Shown piece by piece: positions 15,414 through 24,249 of a stretch of DNA of 64,000 bases (positions are counted from its first letter, which is position 1; the number at the start of each line of letters is the position of its first letter). The translations under genes were made by a program, and so were the position numbers. Source of the DNA: Microbacterium sp. nov. GSS16 (GTDB lineage Bacteria > Actinomycetota > Actinomycetes > Actinomycetales > Microbacteriaceae); the NCBI RefSeq assembly GCF_028198145.1, contig NZ_CP116338.1, forward strand, positions 682,001 through 746,000, written 5' to 3'. The notes under the pieces are model-generated. The model saw only the letters and a program-made list of their open reading frames with translations. It was not told the DNA's origin and did not search any database.

Positions 15414-16919
15414 ATGTCCCATACCCGCGACGGCCTTCATCTGGCCGACGTGAGCAAGAGATTCGGGGCCACCCGCGCCCTTGTCGAGGCCAGGCTCGAC
15501 GTGGCACCCGGCGAGATCCATACGCTTCTCGGCGAGAACGGCTCCGGAAAATCCACCCTCGTCAAGATCATCGGAGGGGCGCACCGTCCCGACAGCGGCG
15601 TGTTCACGTTGGACGGCACCGAGCTCGCCCTGGCGAGCCCGCGGGGCGCCGCCCGCCACGGGATCGCGGTGGTGTTCCAGGAAGTGCTGACCGCCGCCAG
15701 CCAGTCGGTCCTGCAGAACATCTGGCTCGGCTCCGACGGGGTCTTCCGCCGACGTCGCAGCGCCGCCGCGCAGCGCCGAATCGCTGCAGAGACCCTCGGC
15801 AGGCTCGTCGACGGCATCGATCTCGATATGCCCGCAGGCCTGCTCTCGCTGTCCGAGCGCCAGGCGGTCTGCATCACGCGCGCACTCGTGCGCGCCCCCC
15901 GGGTGCTGGTTCTCGACGAATCGACCGCGGCTCTGGATGTTCTCACCCGCGACCGACTGTTCACCGAGATGCGCCGCCTCGCCGACGAAGGTGTCAGCAT
16001 CCTGTTCATCTCGCACCGGATGGACGAAGTCCTCGAGGTGTCCGACCGCGTGAGCGTGCTGCGCTCGGGTCGCACGGTGTCGACGGTGAACCGCGAAGAA
16101 GTCAGCGTCGAGCGCCTCGTCGCCGACATGACCGGCACGTCGGGACAGTTCGAGCGCACGGATCGGCACCGCCAGCTCGGCGACGTCACGCTGCGCACCG
16201 AGGGTGTTCGGCTGTCGACGCACTCCGCACCCATCGACTTCGCCCTGCGCGCCGGCGAGCTCGTCGGCGTGGCCGGACTCGAGGGCCACGGTCAGGACGC
16301 GTTCCTGAAGCGCCTCGCCGGCGTCACCGCAGGCGATGGCACCGTGACACGCGTACTCAGCCCCGACATCGACGTGAGGTCGGGCAACGGCGCGAAGCTG
16401 GGTGTCGCCTACCTGCCCCGTGAGCGCCGCGGGGAATCGCTGTTCGAGCCGATGTCGATCGTCGAGAACTTCGCCCTGGCGACATTCGCTCAGGACCGCC
16501 GGGGTGCGCTGCTGAGCGCCCGACGGATGTCGGCGCGCTTCGCGGAATTCGTGCGCTCCATGAGCATCCGGCTGGGGTCGACGAGAGACCCGATCTCGAG
16601 CCTGTCCGGCGGCAGTCAGCAGAAGGTGATGCTGGCACGCTGGCTCGCCACCGACCCGAAGGTGCTGCTGCTGAACGATCCCACCCGCGGAGTCGACATC
16701 ATGACCAAACGCGAGATCTACGCGACTCTGGAAAGGCTCTGCGCCGACGGGATGAGCGTCGTCATGCTCTCGAGCGAGGTCGACGAGCTCGTCGAGCTCG
16801 TCGACCGCGTCATCGTGTTCCGCGACCAGGAGCTGTTCGCCGAGATCCCCCGTGCGGACCTCACCACCGAGACCGTCGTCGCCGCGTACTTCGGCCAGCG
16901 GATGGGGATGGCGGCATGA
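15414..16919 (+). CDS. Sugar-type ABC transporter ATP-binding protein (RbsA-like, two domains)
   Basis: A 501-residue fused double ATPase. The first domain has a canonical Walker A GENGSGKST (residues 40-48) and Walker B VLVLDEST, with a modified signature LSLSERQAV. The second domain has a degenerate Walker A (GLEGHGQDAF) but a normal signature LSGGSQQKV and Walker B LLLNDPTRGVD. This asymmetry is usual for RbsA-type subunits. Start at the ATG at 15414; an upstream ATG at 15378 would overlap the promoter. The stop overlaps the first permease start (ATGA). It powers the importer formed with the next two genes and the divergent lipoprotein. Confidence 0.93.
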   Translation: MSHTRDGLHLADVSKRFGATRALVEARLDVAPGEIHTLLGENGSGKSTLVKIIGGAHRPDSGVFTLDGTELALASPRGAARHGIAVVFQEVLTAASQSVLQNIWLGSDGVFRRRRSAAAQRRIAAETLGRLVDGIDLDMPAGLLSLSERQAVCITRALVRAPRVLVLDESTAALDVLTRDRLFTEMRRLADEGVSILFISHRMDEVLEVSDRVSVLRSGRTVSTVNREEVSVERLVADMTGTSGQFERTDRHRQLGDVTLRTEGVRLSTHSAPIDFALRAGELVGVAGLEGHGQDAFLKRLAGVTAGDGTVTRVLSPDIDVRSGNGAKLGVAYLPRERRGESLFEPMSIVENFALATFAQDRRGALLSARRMSARFAEFVRSMSIRLGSTRDPISSLSGGSQQKVMLARWLATDPKVLLLNDPTRGVDIMTKREIYATLERLCADGMSVVMLSSEVDELVELVDRVIVFRDQELFAEIPRADLTTETVVAAYFGQRMGMAA

Positions 16920-17875
16920 GCGGGATGCTGCGGATGCTGCAGCGGCACTCCTGGGCGTTCGCGGGAGTGCTCGCGGTCATCCTGCTCGCGGTGAATCTCG
17001 CGGTGAGCCCCGCCTTCCTCGCACCTGATCGACTGCCGGCGACGCTCGCGACGCTCGCACCCTTCGTGCTGGTCGGCTTCGCGTCGACTCCGGCGATCCT
17101 GTCCGGCGGCATCGATATCTCGGTCGGCCCCCTCGCCACCTTCGTGAATTGCCTGTTCGTCGCCGTGCTGCTTCCTGCAGGCCTCGGGGACTGGTACACC
17201 GCCATACCTCTGCTGCTGATCAGCTCTGCTCTGATCGGCACGGCGACCGGTCTGCTGGTGACGGTGGTGCGGCTGCATCCGGTGGTCGCATCGACCGGCA
17301 TGCTGTTCATCCTGATCGGCCTGTCGATCACGATCTCGAAGAACCCCGTCTCGGCGAGCGCGAACTGGTCGACGTCGCTCGCCCGATCCGTCGGATGGGT
17401 GCCTGGAGCAGCCATCACGATCGGCATCGTCGCGGTCGCCTGGTTCCTGCTGCGACGCACGTCGTACGTCAGCAACCTCCTCGCCACCGGCGAGAGCGAC
17501 ATCTCCGCGTACGGCTCTGGTGTGAACATCACCCTCGTGCGCACCCTCGCATACACGCTCGGCGGTCTGTTCGCAGGCGTCGGCGGCGTCGCCCTGTCGG
17601 CGCTGCTGCAGTCGTCGCAGTCATCGCTCGCCAGCACCTACGCGCTTCTCGGACTCGCCGCCGCCGTCCTGGGCGGCACGGCACTGGGCGGTGGCAAGGG
17701 CGGGCTGCTCGGCACCTTCTTCGGCGCCCTGGTGCTCTTCCTGATGCAGCAACTGCTGACCGCGACGGGCGTACAGCCCAGCCTGGTGCAGTTCACCTTC
17801 GGATTCGTCCTCGTCCTCGGCGTCGTGCTCGGCGCCACCATCCTCAGCCCGCGCCGCACAGGGAGTCTGGCATGA
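16916..17875 (+). CDS. ABC transporter permease (RbsC-like), first subunit
   Basis: A 319-residue integral membrane protein with about eight to ten hydrophobic segments and the family motif SGGIDISVGPLATFVN near residue 60, plus the C-terminal LGGTALGGGKGGLLGTFFGAL block. It is coupled to the ATPase upstream and to the second permease downstream by ATGA overlaps. With the second permease it presumably forms a heterodimeric channel, as is common when two unequal RbsC-type genes occur together. Confidence 0.92.
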   Translation: MSGMLRMLQRHSWAFAGVLAVILLAVNLAVSPAFLAPDRLPATLATLAPFVLVGFASTPAILSGGIDISVGPLATFVNCLFVAVLLPAGLGDWYTAIPLLLISSALIGTATGLLVTVVRLHPVVASTGMLFILIGLSITISKNPVSASANWSTSLARSVGWVPGAAITIGIVAVAWFLLRRTSYVSNLLATGESDISAYGSGVNITLVRTLAYTLGGLFAGVGGVALSALLQSSQSSLASTYALLGLAAAVLGGTALGGGKGGLLGTFFGALVLFLMQQLLTATGVQPSLVQFTFGFVLVLGVVLGATILSPRRTGSLA

Positions 17876-18903
17876 CCGACACGCTCACCGACGTCACCCG
17901 CTCGCTCACGCAGCCACCGCCTCCGCCGTCGAGTGGGATGCGGTTCCGCCGCTGGGCTGTCGAGACGCCGCTCATCCAGCTGGTGATCCTCATCGCGCTC
18001 GTCGCCGTGCTCGTCACCCTCATCCCGGCGTTCATCGCGCGGCCGCAGGCGGGCCTGGCGGTGCTCACGCTCGCGGCTCTGCTGGCCCTCGCCGCGATGG
18101 GTCAGACGCTCGTCGTGATCCTCGGCGGCCTCGACCTCGCGATCGCCGGGTACGTGACGTTCGGGGCGATGATCGCGTCCAACGCGACGAGCCGTCTGGG
18201 CTGGCCGGTGCCCGTCGCGCTGCTCGTCGTGCTGGTTGTCTGCGCGGGCGTCGGCGGCGGGGTCGGGTGGCTGTGCCATCGGTTCCGCATCGAACCCCTC
18301 GTGATCACGCTGGGCGTCGGCACCATGCTCACCGGCGGATCGATGTTCATCGCGAACGGCGACTACAACGGACAGCCGCCGCAGGAGCTGCGCTCGCTCG
18401 CACAGCTCAACGGCACCACCTTCGGGCTCCCGGTACCGCCGGTCATCCTGATCGTGCTGATCCTGGGTGTGCTGCTGTGGGTGTTCCTGGCGAAGACGCC
18501 GGCCGGACGACGGCTGTACGCCACGGGCGTGAACCCCCGCGCCGCGCGCCTCACCCGCATCAACACCACTCTCGTGTGGTCTGCCGTGTTCGCGGCATCC
18601 GGGGCGCTGGCGGGAACCGCGGGCATGTTCATCGCCGCCTTCGGCGCCGGCTGGTCGCAGTCCATCGGCGACCCATACCTGTTCTCGGGTCTCGCCGCCG
18701 TGCTCGTCGGCGGCACCACCTTCGGATCGGTGCGCGGCGGCTTCACCCGCACCGCGATCGGCGCGATGATCCTCACTGTGCTGTCGACCATCATCGTGAG
18801 CCAGGGGCTCACCGAGGCGCAGACCCGGATCGTGTACGGCCTGATCATCCTCGGGGTCGTCGCCCTGTACGGGCGCGACCGGCACGTGCGCGACCGGTTC
18901 TGA
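17872..18903 (+). CDS. ABC transporter permease (RbsC-like), second subunit
   Basis: A 343-residue membrane protein starting at the ATG that overlaps the stop of the first permease. A polar, proline-rich N-terminal tail of about 35 residues precedes the first membrane helix. Family motifs are visible: ILGGLDLAIAGYVTFGAMIA and the C-terminal LVGGTTFGSVRGGFTRTAIGAMI. It ends 10 bp before a strong hairpin terminator, closing the three-gene transporter operon. Confidence 0.92.
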   Translation: MTDTLTDVTRSLTQPPPPPSSGMRFRRWAVETPLIQLVILIALVAVLVTLIPAFIARPQAGLAVLTLAALLALAAMGQTLVVILGGLDLAIAGYVTFGAMIASNATSRLGWPVPVALLVVLVVCAGVGGGVGWLCHRFRIEPLVITLGVGTMLTGGSMFIANGDYNGQPPQELRSLAQLNGTTFGLPVPPVILIVLILGVLLWVFLAKTPAGRRLYATGVNPRAARLTRINTTLVWSAVFAASGALAGTAGMFIAAFGAGWSQSIGDPYLFSGLAAVLVGGTTFGSVRGGFTRTAIGAMILTVLSTIIVSQGLTEAQTRIVYGLIILGVVALYGRDRHVRDRF

Positions 18904-18913
18904 AGCACACACG

Positions 18914-18953
18914 AGAAAGGCGGGTCGACCATCGCTGGTCGACCCGCCTTTCT
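18914..18953. terminator. Strong bidirectional terminator hairpin
   Basis: An 18-bp perfect stem (AGAAAGGCGGGTCGACCA and its complement) closes on a 4-base TCGC loop. It separates the convergent permease and EthD-like genes; flanking A and T runs let it work in both directions. Confidence 0.9.
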
Positions 18954-18970
18954 GGTGCGCAGCGACGGAT

Positions 18971-19690
18971 TCAGGTGACGAGCCGGCCGACGAACACGGC
19001 GGACGCCTCGGTGTTGGTGAACCGCTCTTCGTCGGGCGCGAGACGATCGAGATAGTGCTCACTGGAGAACTCCTCCTCGAGCGCCGCGATCGATCGGAAG
19101 GTGATGGATCCCACCCCGTTGTAGTTCGTGCGAGCGAACCGGGTGGGCGCTGGAACCGATGCCGGGGTGTTCTCGAGTCGCAGCAGACGATCCTTCGCGC
19201 CCGCGCCCGAGAGAGCGAGCCCGGCGTGGATCTCGGTCCAGTGCTGCGCGAACTCATCGAAGCGCAGGCCCCGTCGCGCCACCGGAAGCGTGATCACGGT
19301 GATCGCCTCGGCGGCACTCGCGTCGGCTCCAGCGGACTCGCCGTCGCGCTCCCAGGCCAGCACCGGAGCACCGCCCACGGCTGCGGGTCGCCCGGCGAGC
19401 AGCTCGAGGCGCGGCGGCATCCACTCGTCGTCGAACTGCCGCGAGACCACCCAGTTCGCCGCGTCGTTCTTGCGTTCCCACCAGGTCTCGAGCACCGCGT
19501 CGTAGGGCGCCGACGTCGCACCCCGCACAGCCGCGACGCCGGGCAGCGCGATGTGGATCGCGCTGCGCGACAGGCCCTCCGCAGCCAGCGGCCGGGCGCG
19601 CTCGAGCGCGAGCCATGCCGTGGCGAAGTCGTCGAGTCCGAGATCGGGGCGCCTTGTGAACAGCAGCGTCAGCTTGTACGACGGCGCCAT
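18971..19690 (-). CDS. EthD-like (dimeric alpha/beta barrel) protein
   Basis: A 239-residue protein with two similar halves: YKLTLLFTRRPDLGLDDFATAWL...ERARPLAAEG and ITVITLPVARRGLRFDEFAQHWTEIHAGLALSG. This is the usual signature of a tandem EthD/dimeric alpha-beta barrel protein (cf. TxKxxxxLxRRxGLS..EF..HW...H). Members assist or catalyse steps in aromatic and ether degradation, and many lack a defined reaction. Its start overlaps the stop of the OYE-type reductase gene (ATGA), so it is made with that enzyme. It is the last gene of the minus-strand operon that begins with the FAD hydroxylase. Confidence 0.72.
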   Translation of the reverse strand: MAPSYKLTLLFTRRPDLGLDDFATAWLALERARPLAAEGLSRSAIHIALPGVAAVRGATSAPYDAVLETWWERKNDAANWVVSRQFDDEWMPPRLELLAGRPAAVGGAPVLAWERDGESAGADASAAEAITVITLPVARRGLRFDEFAQHWTEIHAGLALSGAGAKDRLLRLENTPASVPAPTRFARTNYNGVGSITFRSIAALEEEFSSEHYLDRLAPDEERFTNTEASAVFVGRLVT

Positions 19691-20985
19691 CAGTGCGCCT
19701 TCGCCGGGCGGGCGCGCGCCGCCTTGTCGGCGATCGTCATCAGGGTGCGATTGCCGGCGGCCCAGATGAACGCGTCCTGCAGGATGTTCGAACGGCGGCT
19801 GCTCTCGTGCTCCTTGCCCATCTCAGGGTTCTTGTGGCACGCCACCGGCACCTGCAGGATGAGGCGCCGCATGCAGGAGTTGGCGTGGTCGCACCACACG
19901 ATCTCGGACTCGCGGCCCTCAAGCACCTTGTTCGGGTAGTCGGGATCGGCCAGCAGCTGTCGCGCGAGCATCGTGGCGTCGACGGTGCCGTCAGTGATCG
20001 CCGCTGCAGCCTGCGCGGGTGCGGGTGTACTGCTCAGCATGAGGACGACCTCCGGTCCGAGCGCCTCACGGAAGATCTGCGGCTCGCCCTCGCGGAGCAT
20101 CTTGCCCGACTCGCTCGTGACGTTGTCGCCCATGGACTCGTAGTTGCCGTCGGTGAGCACGACGAAGTCGAGGCCGGCCTTCGCGATCTCGGCGGTGACC
20201 GCCGCGAACCCCTCCGGCCCCTGCCCACCGGGGACGTGATCGTTCGCGCTCAGCCGCAGGCCGAGGGCGATGTCGGGTCCGACCTCCTGCCGCACCGCGG
20301 CGACGACGTCCTTCAGCGCGCGGGCGCGGTTCTCGACCGAGCCGCCGTACTCGTCGGTGCGGAAGTTCGACAGCGGCGAGAGGAACGACGAGTAGAAGTA
20401 GCACATGTGGGCGGCGATCTCGATGCCGTCGAAGCCTGCGGCCTTGGCGCGTCGAGCCGAATCGACGACGGCCTGCTCGAGTTCCTTGATCTCCGAGACC
20501 GTGGCCTCGTGCGGTTCGGGAAGCACCCGCCCGCCCGGGATGTACACGTTGTCGGGCAGGCCGTGCGCGCCCATGTCGACGTGACGCGGCGACGCGGAAG
20601 TGATCCAGTGCCCATCCCGCGGCACGCCCATCCGCCCGAAAGCGGGGAACAGCTGCGCGAACACGGCGACGCCGGTGCCGGTCGCGTGCACGGCATCCAC
20701 CAGGCGCTTGAGGTCGGGGATGAACTCGTCATCGTCGTAGCGGAGGTTGGGCGAGAACGGCGACTCACGGAACGCGCGGGCCGTGGCGACCGACCCGCCG
20801 ACGAAGATCGCGCCAGCGCCTCCTTCGGCCCTGCGCCGCAGGAACGCGATCGACTGCTCACTCGGCCGGCCGTCTTCGGTCGGCTGCAGCACGGCCATCG
20901 GACCGAGGATGATGCGGTTCTTCAGTGTCAGCTTGTTGATCGTGAGCGGGGCGCCGAGCACCTCGGCGGTCGTGGCGGCAGACAT
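19690..20985 (-). CDS. Old-yellow-enzyme-type NAD(P)H:flavin oxidoreductase
   Basis: A 431-residue FMN-dependent TIM-barrel enzyme: the N-terminus LTINKLTLKNRIILGPMAV, then AKAAGFDGIEIAAHMCYFYSSFLSPLSNFRTDEYGGSVENRARALKDVV (substrate and FMN contacts, with HMCY in place of the usual HGAHGYL), and VDATMLARQLLADPDYPNKV for phosphate binding. It lacks the C-terminal FAD/NAD domain of 2,4-dienoyl-CoA reductases, yet keeps a Cys-containing tail (WCDHANSCMRR...VACHKNP) that resembles a partly lost iron-sulfur loop. GAGGAGTCCC precedes the ATG. It probably reduces an alpha,beta-unsaturated carbonyl intermediate. Confidence 0.85.
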   Translation of the reverse strand: MSAATTAEVLGAPLTINKLTLKNRIILGPMAVLQPTEDGRPSEQSIAFLRRRAEGGAGAIFVGGSVATARAFRESPFSPNLRYDDDEFIPDLKRLVDAVHATGTGVAVFAQLFPAFGRMGVPRDGHWITSASPRHVDMGAHGLPDNVYIPGGRVLPEPHEATVSEIKELEQAVVDSARRAKAAGFDGIEIAAHMCYFYSSFLSPLSNFRTDEYGGSVENRARALKDVVAAVRQEVGPDIALGLRLSANDHVPGGQGPEGFAAVTAEIAKAGLDFVVLTDGNYESMGDNVTSESGKMLREGEPQIFREALGPEVVLMLSSTPAPAQAAAAITDGTVDATMLARQLLADPDYPNKVLEGRESEIVWCDHANSCMRRLILQVPVACHKNPEMGKEHESSRRSNILQDAFIWAAGNRTLMTIADKAARARPAKAH

Positions 20986-20993
20986 GGGACTCC

Positions 20994-21722
20994 TCATCGA
21001 GTGGCGGTGGCAGGAAAGGGATGCACGAGCGCGTGCAGGTCGGAGCCCGGCGGCAGGACGCCGAGATCCGCGCGCATCGCCGTGAGCTGGTCGAGTCCGG
21101 CCGGATCGACCGGGCTCATGCCTGCGGTTCGCAGGGCGGCGAGCAGGTCGTCGAGCTCGGGGGTGCCGATCAGGTCGGCGCGGACGACGAGACCCTGACC
21201 GGGGAAGGCGGGGAATGCGTCCTGCACGCGGGCGACCCGAGGACGGCCTGCGGCGAGTGCTCGGTCGTCGAGCGGTGGGCCGAGAAGCGTGGCATCCACG
21301 GCCCCGGCGATGAGCGCCTCGAACCTCTCGACGACGCCGCCGACCTCGACCCATTCGACGTCGATCCCGGCGGTGCGCAGCATGTGCCGCGCGACCACGG
21401 CGAATCCGCTGTCGGGCGCGTCGACCGCGAAGCGCGCGCCCGCGAGGTCGGCGAGGGTGGTGATCTCCGGCGCCGCATGCACGCTCAGCGGAGTGGTGCG
21501 TTCGACCTGTCCGACAAGACGGACGTCGACGCCCGCCCGGGTCCATTCGAACAGGTTGTCGATGGCTGTCACGGCCAGGTCGAGGTCGCCGCTGCGCAGC
21601 CCGTCGCGCTGCGCCGGACTGCCGGTCGCGCGCACCTCCTCCAGGTGGATGCCGGTGAGCAGGCCGCTTCCTCGGGCGGCGGTCAGTACTGCCGGAGTGA
21701 TGAAACTCGAGAGGATCAGCAT
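20994..21722 (-). CDS. Periplasmic-binding-protein-like (type II) protein without signal peptide
   Basis: A 242-residue protein with the NMT1/SsuA-like bilobed fold pattern: RSGDLDLAVTAIDNLFEWTRAG, LADLAGARFAVDAPDSGFAVVARHMLRTAGI and FEALIAGAVDATLLGPPLDDRAL. It begins directly with MLILSSFITP and has neither a signal sequence nor a lipobox, so it should stay in the cytoplasm unless the start is wrong. No transporter genes of the matching type are adjacent. Embedded between the dioxygenase and the reductase genes, it may be a repurposed binding fold acting as an enzyme or sensor. The name ABC substrate-binding protein would be misleading. Confidence 0.65.
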   Translation of the reverse strand: MLILSSFITPAVLTAARGSGLLTGIHLEEVRATGSPAQRDGLRSGDLDLAVTAIDNLFEWTRAGVDVRLVGQVERTTPLSVHAAPEITTLADLAGARFAVDAPDSGFAVVARHMLRTAGIDVEWVEVGGVVERFEALIAGAVDATLLGPPLDDRALAAGRPRVARVQDAFPAFPGQGLVVRADLIGTPELDDLLAALRTAGMSPVDPAGLDQLTAMRADLGVLPPGSDLHALVHPFPATATR

Positions 21723-21729
21723 TGCCGGC

Positions 21730-22671
21730 TCACACCGGGGGTGCGATGAACAGGTGGCGGTTGTCGGAGTCGTTGAACATCTCCTTGGTGATGAACTCGT
21801 CCATGTCACCGCCGGTGCCCCACTGGTCGGAGGTCTCCGGCTCCTGCACGTCGTAGATGTGCGGGTGCCAGGTGTCTTCGTCGAGCTCTTCGAGCTCGGT
21901 CGTCAACTCCATCGTGTTGCCGTTCGGGTCGACGAAGTAGGTGAAGGTGTTGTCACCCGCCCGGTGCCGGCCGGGACCCCAGATCTTGCGGTATCCGGCG
22001 CGGATGACGCGCCCGCTACCGTACATGTACTCGTCGATGCCGCGCATCTCGAAGGAGGCGTGCTGCAGCGACGCGTGCGGGCCTCGCGCGATCGCCATCG
22101 AGTGGTGCTGGGTGCTGCAGCGCATGAAGTAGAACAGGTCGCCGACGTGCGGGTGGTTGAGGGTGTCGGAGAGACGGAAGCCGAGGTGCTTCTCGTACCA
22201 GGCGCGCATCGCCTCGGGCTGGTTGGAGTTGAGCACGACGTGCGACAGGCGCACCGGGATGGCCTCGCGCTTCTCGATCTTGCGGTGCGTGCGCACGTCG
22301 ACGTCGGTCGACACTTCGACCGTGCGTCCCTCCAGATCGAAGAAGCGGAAGCCGTAGCCCCCTCCCAGGGTCTGCAGCACGTCGGGCTCGCTGACGAGCT
22401 GCACCCCGGCGGTGCCGAGATCCTGCGCGAGCTTGTCAACTGAGGCGCGGTCGGCGGCGCCGAACGCGACGAGATCGAGGCGCTTGTCGTCAGAGCGACG
22501 GACACGGGTGACGTACTGCTCGGGCGAGCCCTCGGCTGCGAAGTAGACGACATCGCCGTCGTCGTGCTGCACGGTGAGGCCCCAGTGGTTCTTGTAGAAC
22601 TCGATCTGCTTCTCGAAGTCGGGAACCGCGATGTCGAAGTGACGGATGTGGGTGATCGGGCTGAAAGTCAT
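21730..22671 (-). CDS. Type I extradiol ring-cleavage dioxygenase (VOC fold)
   Basis: A 313-residue two-domain vicinal-oxygen-chelate protein. The iron ligands of type I extradiol enzymes are in place in the second domain: His144 (LSHVVLNS), His204 (LQHASFEM) and Glu255 (NTMELTTE). The spacing is close to BphC-type enzymes. It would open a catechol- or trihydroxybenzene-type ring next to the hydroxyls. It follows the FAD hydroxylase gene by nine bases, giving the classic hydroxylase then meta-cleavage order. The product would be a candidate for the FAH-type hydrolases in the same regulon. Confidence 0.9.
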   Translation of the reverse strand: MTFSPITHIRHFDIAVPDFEKQIEFYKNHWGLTVQHDDGDVVYFAAEGSPEQYVTRVRRSDDKRLDLVAFGAADRASVDKLAQDLGTAGVQLVSEPDVLQTLGGGYGFRFFDLEGRTVEVSTDVDVRTHRKIEKREAIPVRLSHVVLNSNQPEAMRAWYEKHLGFRLSDTLNHPHVGDLFYFMRCSTQHHSMAIARGPHASLQHASFEMRGIDEYMYGSGRVIRAGYRKIWGPGRHRAGDNTFTYFVDPNGNTMELTTELEELDEDTWHPHIYDVQEPETSDQWGTGGDMDEFITKEMFNDSDNRHLFIAPPV

Positions 22672-22680
22672 GGCGGTCTC

Positions 22681-24192
22681 CTAGCGGTTGTCGGCGGCGA
22701 GGGTCATGGTGCGGGCGATGGAGGGGATCCGAAGCACCAGCCGTTCGAGGTCTTCTGCGGTGTCACCGACACCGAGCACGTAGTGATCCGGACGCATCAC
22801 GACCGAGGTCGCACCGGCAGCGCCGAGGATCTGATCGATCTTGAGCGGGTCGGTCAGCGTGATCGTCTCCGCGTCAGCATCCAGTGCCGCCTTGACGGCG
22901 GTGGGCAGGGCCGAGTGCACCGCACGGTCGGCTGCCACGAGGAAGTGCGCGCCGACCATGTCGTCGAGTCGGATGCCGTCGGCGAGGATCGGCTGAACGC
23001 CGAGCTTTCCGGCCCGCTCGTCGTCAGCGCCCTCGTGGAACCCCGGCCCGAGTGCGGGAGAGGTGGGCACGGCAGAGGCGCCGGGATTGTCGCGGATGTA
23101 CTGGTCGCGCCCCTCGGCGACCTGCGGGTCCAGCGTCTGGACGATCACCGCCTGGTTCGCCGCGGCCTCGACCCAGAACGTGGCGTGCGGCTTGCGCTCG
23201 CTTTCGTACGTGTCGAGCAGCTCCGGGTCGGCGACCCCGCGGGCCACGAGGTCGAGCTTCCACACCAGGTTTGCGACGTCGCGGATGCCGGCGCACAGGC
23301 CCTGCCCGAACAGCGGAGGCGCCTGGTGGGCGGCGTCGCCGGCGAGGAAGATGCCGCCCACGCGCCACTGCTGAGCGATGCGCCCGCGGAACGTGTAGAT
23401 GGCCTGACGGTCGGGGGTGAATCGGGCCGCAGGCAGGATGCCGCGGCTGAGCCGTTCGACGGCCGCCGGCGTGACGATCTCCTCAGGATCGTCGCCGGGA
23501 ACGAGCATGAACTCCATGCGGACGCGGTCGCCGGGCAGGCGCAGCCACAGCGCCGGGCGGCTGTACCGGGCGAGCTGCACCATGTCGGTCTCGTACCCCG
23601 GGGCCCCGACCAGCTGACCGTCGACGACGAGCCACTGGGCGTCCTCGCCGTACTTGTCCCCTTCGATCCCGAGCATCCTGCGGATGTCGGAACGTGCGCC
23701 ATCGGCGGCGATGACCCAGCGCGACCGGAGCACCTGCGGACGGCCGTCGACGTCGAGGGTCGACACCTGCACGCCGTCCGCCGTGTTCGCGATGTCCGTC
23801 ACGGTGACACCGCAGCGCAGCTCGACACCGGGGGTGTCGGCGATCACCTGTCGCAGCAACCGTTCGATGTCGGGCTGGTGGAAGCTGATGTGGTCGTTCC
23901 ACCCCTGGTCTCCGAGCCGATCCGTGGACGCGTGCACCAGCACCTCGTCGGCCTCGTTGACGACGTCCACGTGCCGCATCGGTACGGTGACGCGCACGAA
24001 GTCGTCGGCGACTCCCAGCGACTGCAGCGTGCGCATCGTCTCGCCGTCGAAGTGCACGGCGCGCGCGGTGGGCCACATCTCGCGGTCGCGCTCCAGACCG
24101 ATCGCGCTGAGCCCTGCCCGTCCCAGCATGGCCAGGGCAGTGCCTCCTACGGGGCCTCCCCCGATGACGATGACATCAGCATCGATGCTCAC
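22681..24192 (-). CDS. FAD-dependent aromatic hydroxylase (PHBH/MhpA-like)
   Basis: A class A flavoprotein monooxygenase of 503 residues. The FAD-binding GGGPVG motif is near residue 12, the DG motif appears as AADGARSDIRRMLGI, and the GD motif as FLAGDAAHQAPPLFGQGLCAGIRDVANL. The C-terminal thioredoxin-like region is consistent with MhpA-type enzymes. Of two tandem GTG codons I prefer 24192, because GAAGGAG ends five bases before it and overlaps the one at 24198. It is the first gene of a five-gene operon. It probably adds a hydroxyl to a phenolic ring to prepare it for extradiol cleavage by the next gene product. Confidence 0.92.
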   Translation of the reverse strand: MSIDADVIVIGGGPVGGTALAMLGRAGLSAIGLERDREMWPTARAVHFDGETMRTLQSLGVADDFVRVTVPMRHVDVVNEADEVLVHASTDRLGDQGWNDHISFHQPDIERLLRQVIADTPGVELRCGVTVTDIANTADGVQVSTLDVDGRPQVLRSRWVIAADGARSDIRRMLGIEGDKYGEDAQWLVVDGQLVGAPGYETDMVQLARYSRPALWLRLPGDRVRMEFMLVPGDDPEEIVTPAAVERLSRGILPAARFTPDRQAIYTFRGRIAQQWRVGGIFLAGDAAHQAPPLFGQGLCAGIRDVANLVWKLDLVARGVADPELLDTYESERKPHATFWVEAAANQAVIVQTLDPQVAEGRDQYIRDNPGASAVPTSPALGPGFHEGADDERAGKLGVQPILADGIRLDDMVGAHFLVAADRAVHSALPTAVKAALDADAETITLTDPLKIDQILGAAGATSVVMRPDHYVLGVGDTAEDLERLVLRIPSIARTMTLAADNR

Positions 24193-24210
24193 AGCCACTC
24201 CTTCGTGTAC

Positions 24211-24225
24211 AAGACGTTGCGTATC
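24211..24225. promoter_or_regulatory. Candidate TetR operator, box 4 (hydroxylase-dioxygenase operon)
   Basis: AAGACGTTGCGTATC keeps the full right arm CGTATC and ACG of the left arm of the shared palindrome. It lies 19 bp upstream of the hydroxylase start, in the 57-bp gap after the LysR gene. Confidence 0.5.
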
Positions 24226-24249
24226 GAAACGGGCTGATGCAGCACCGCG

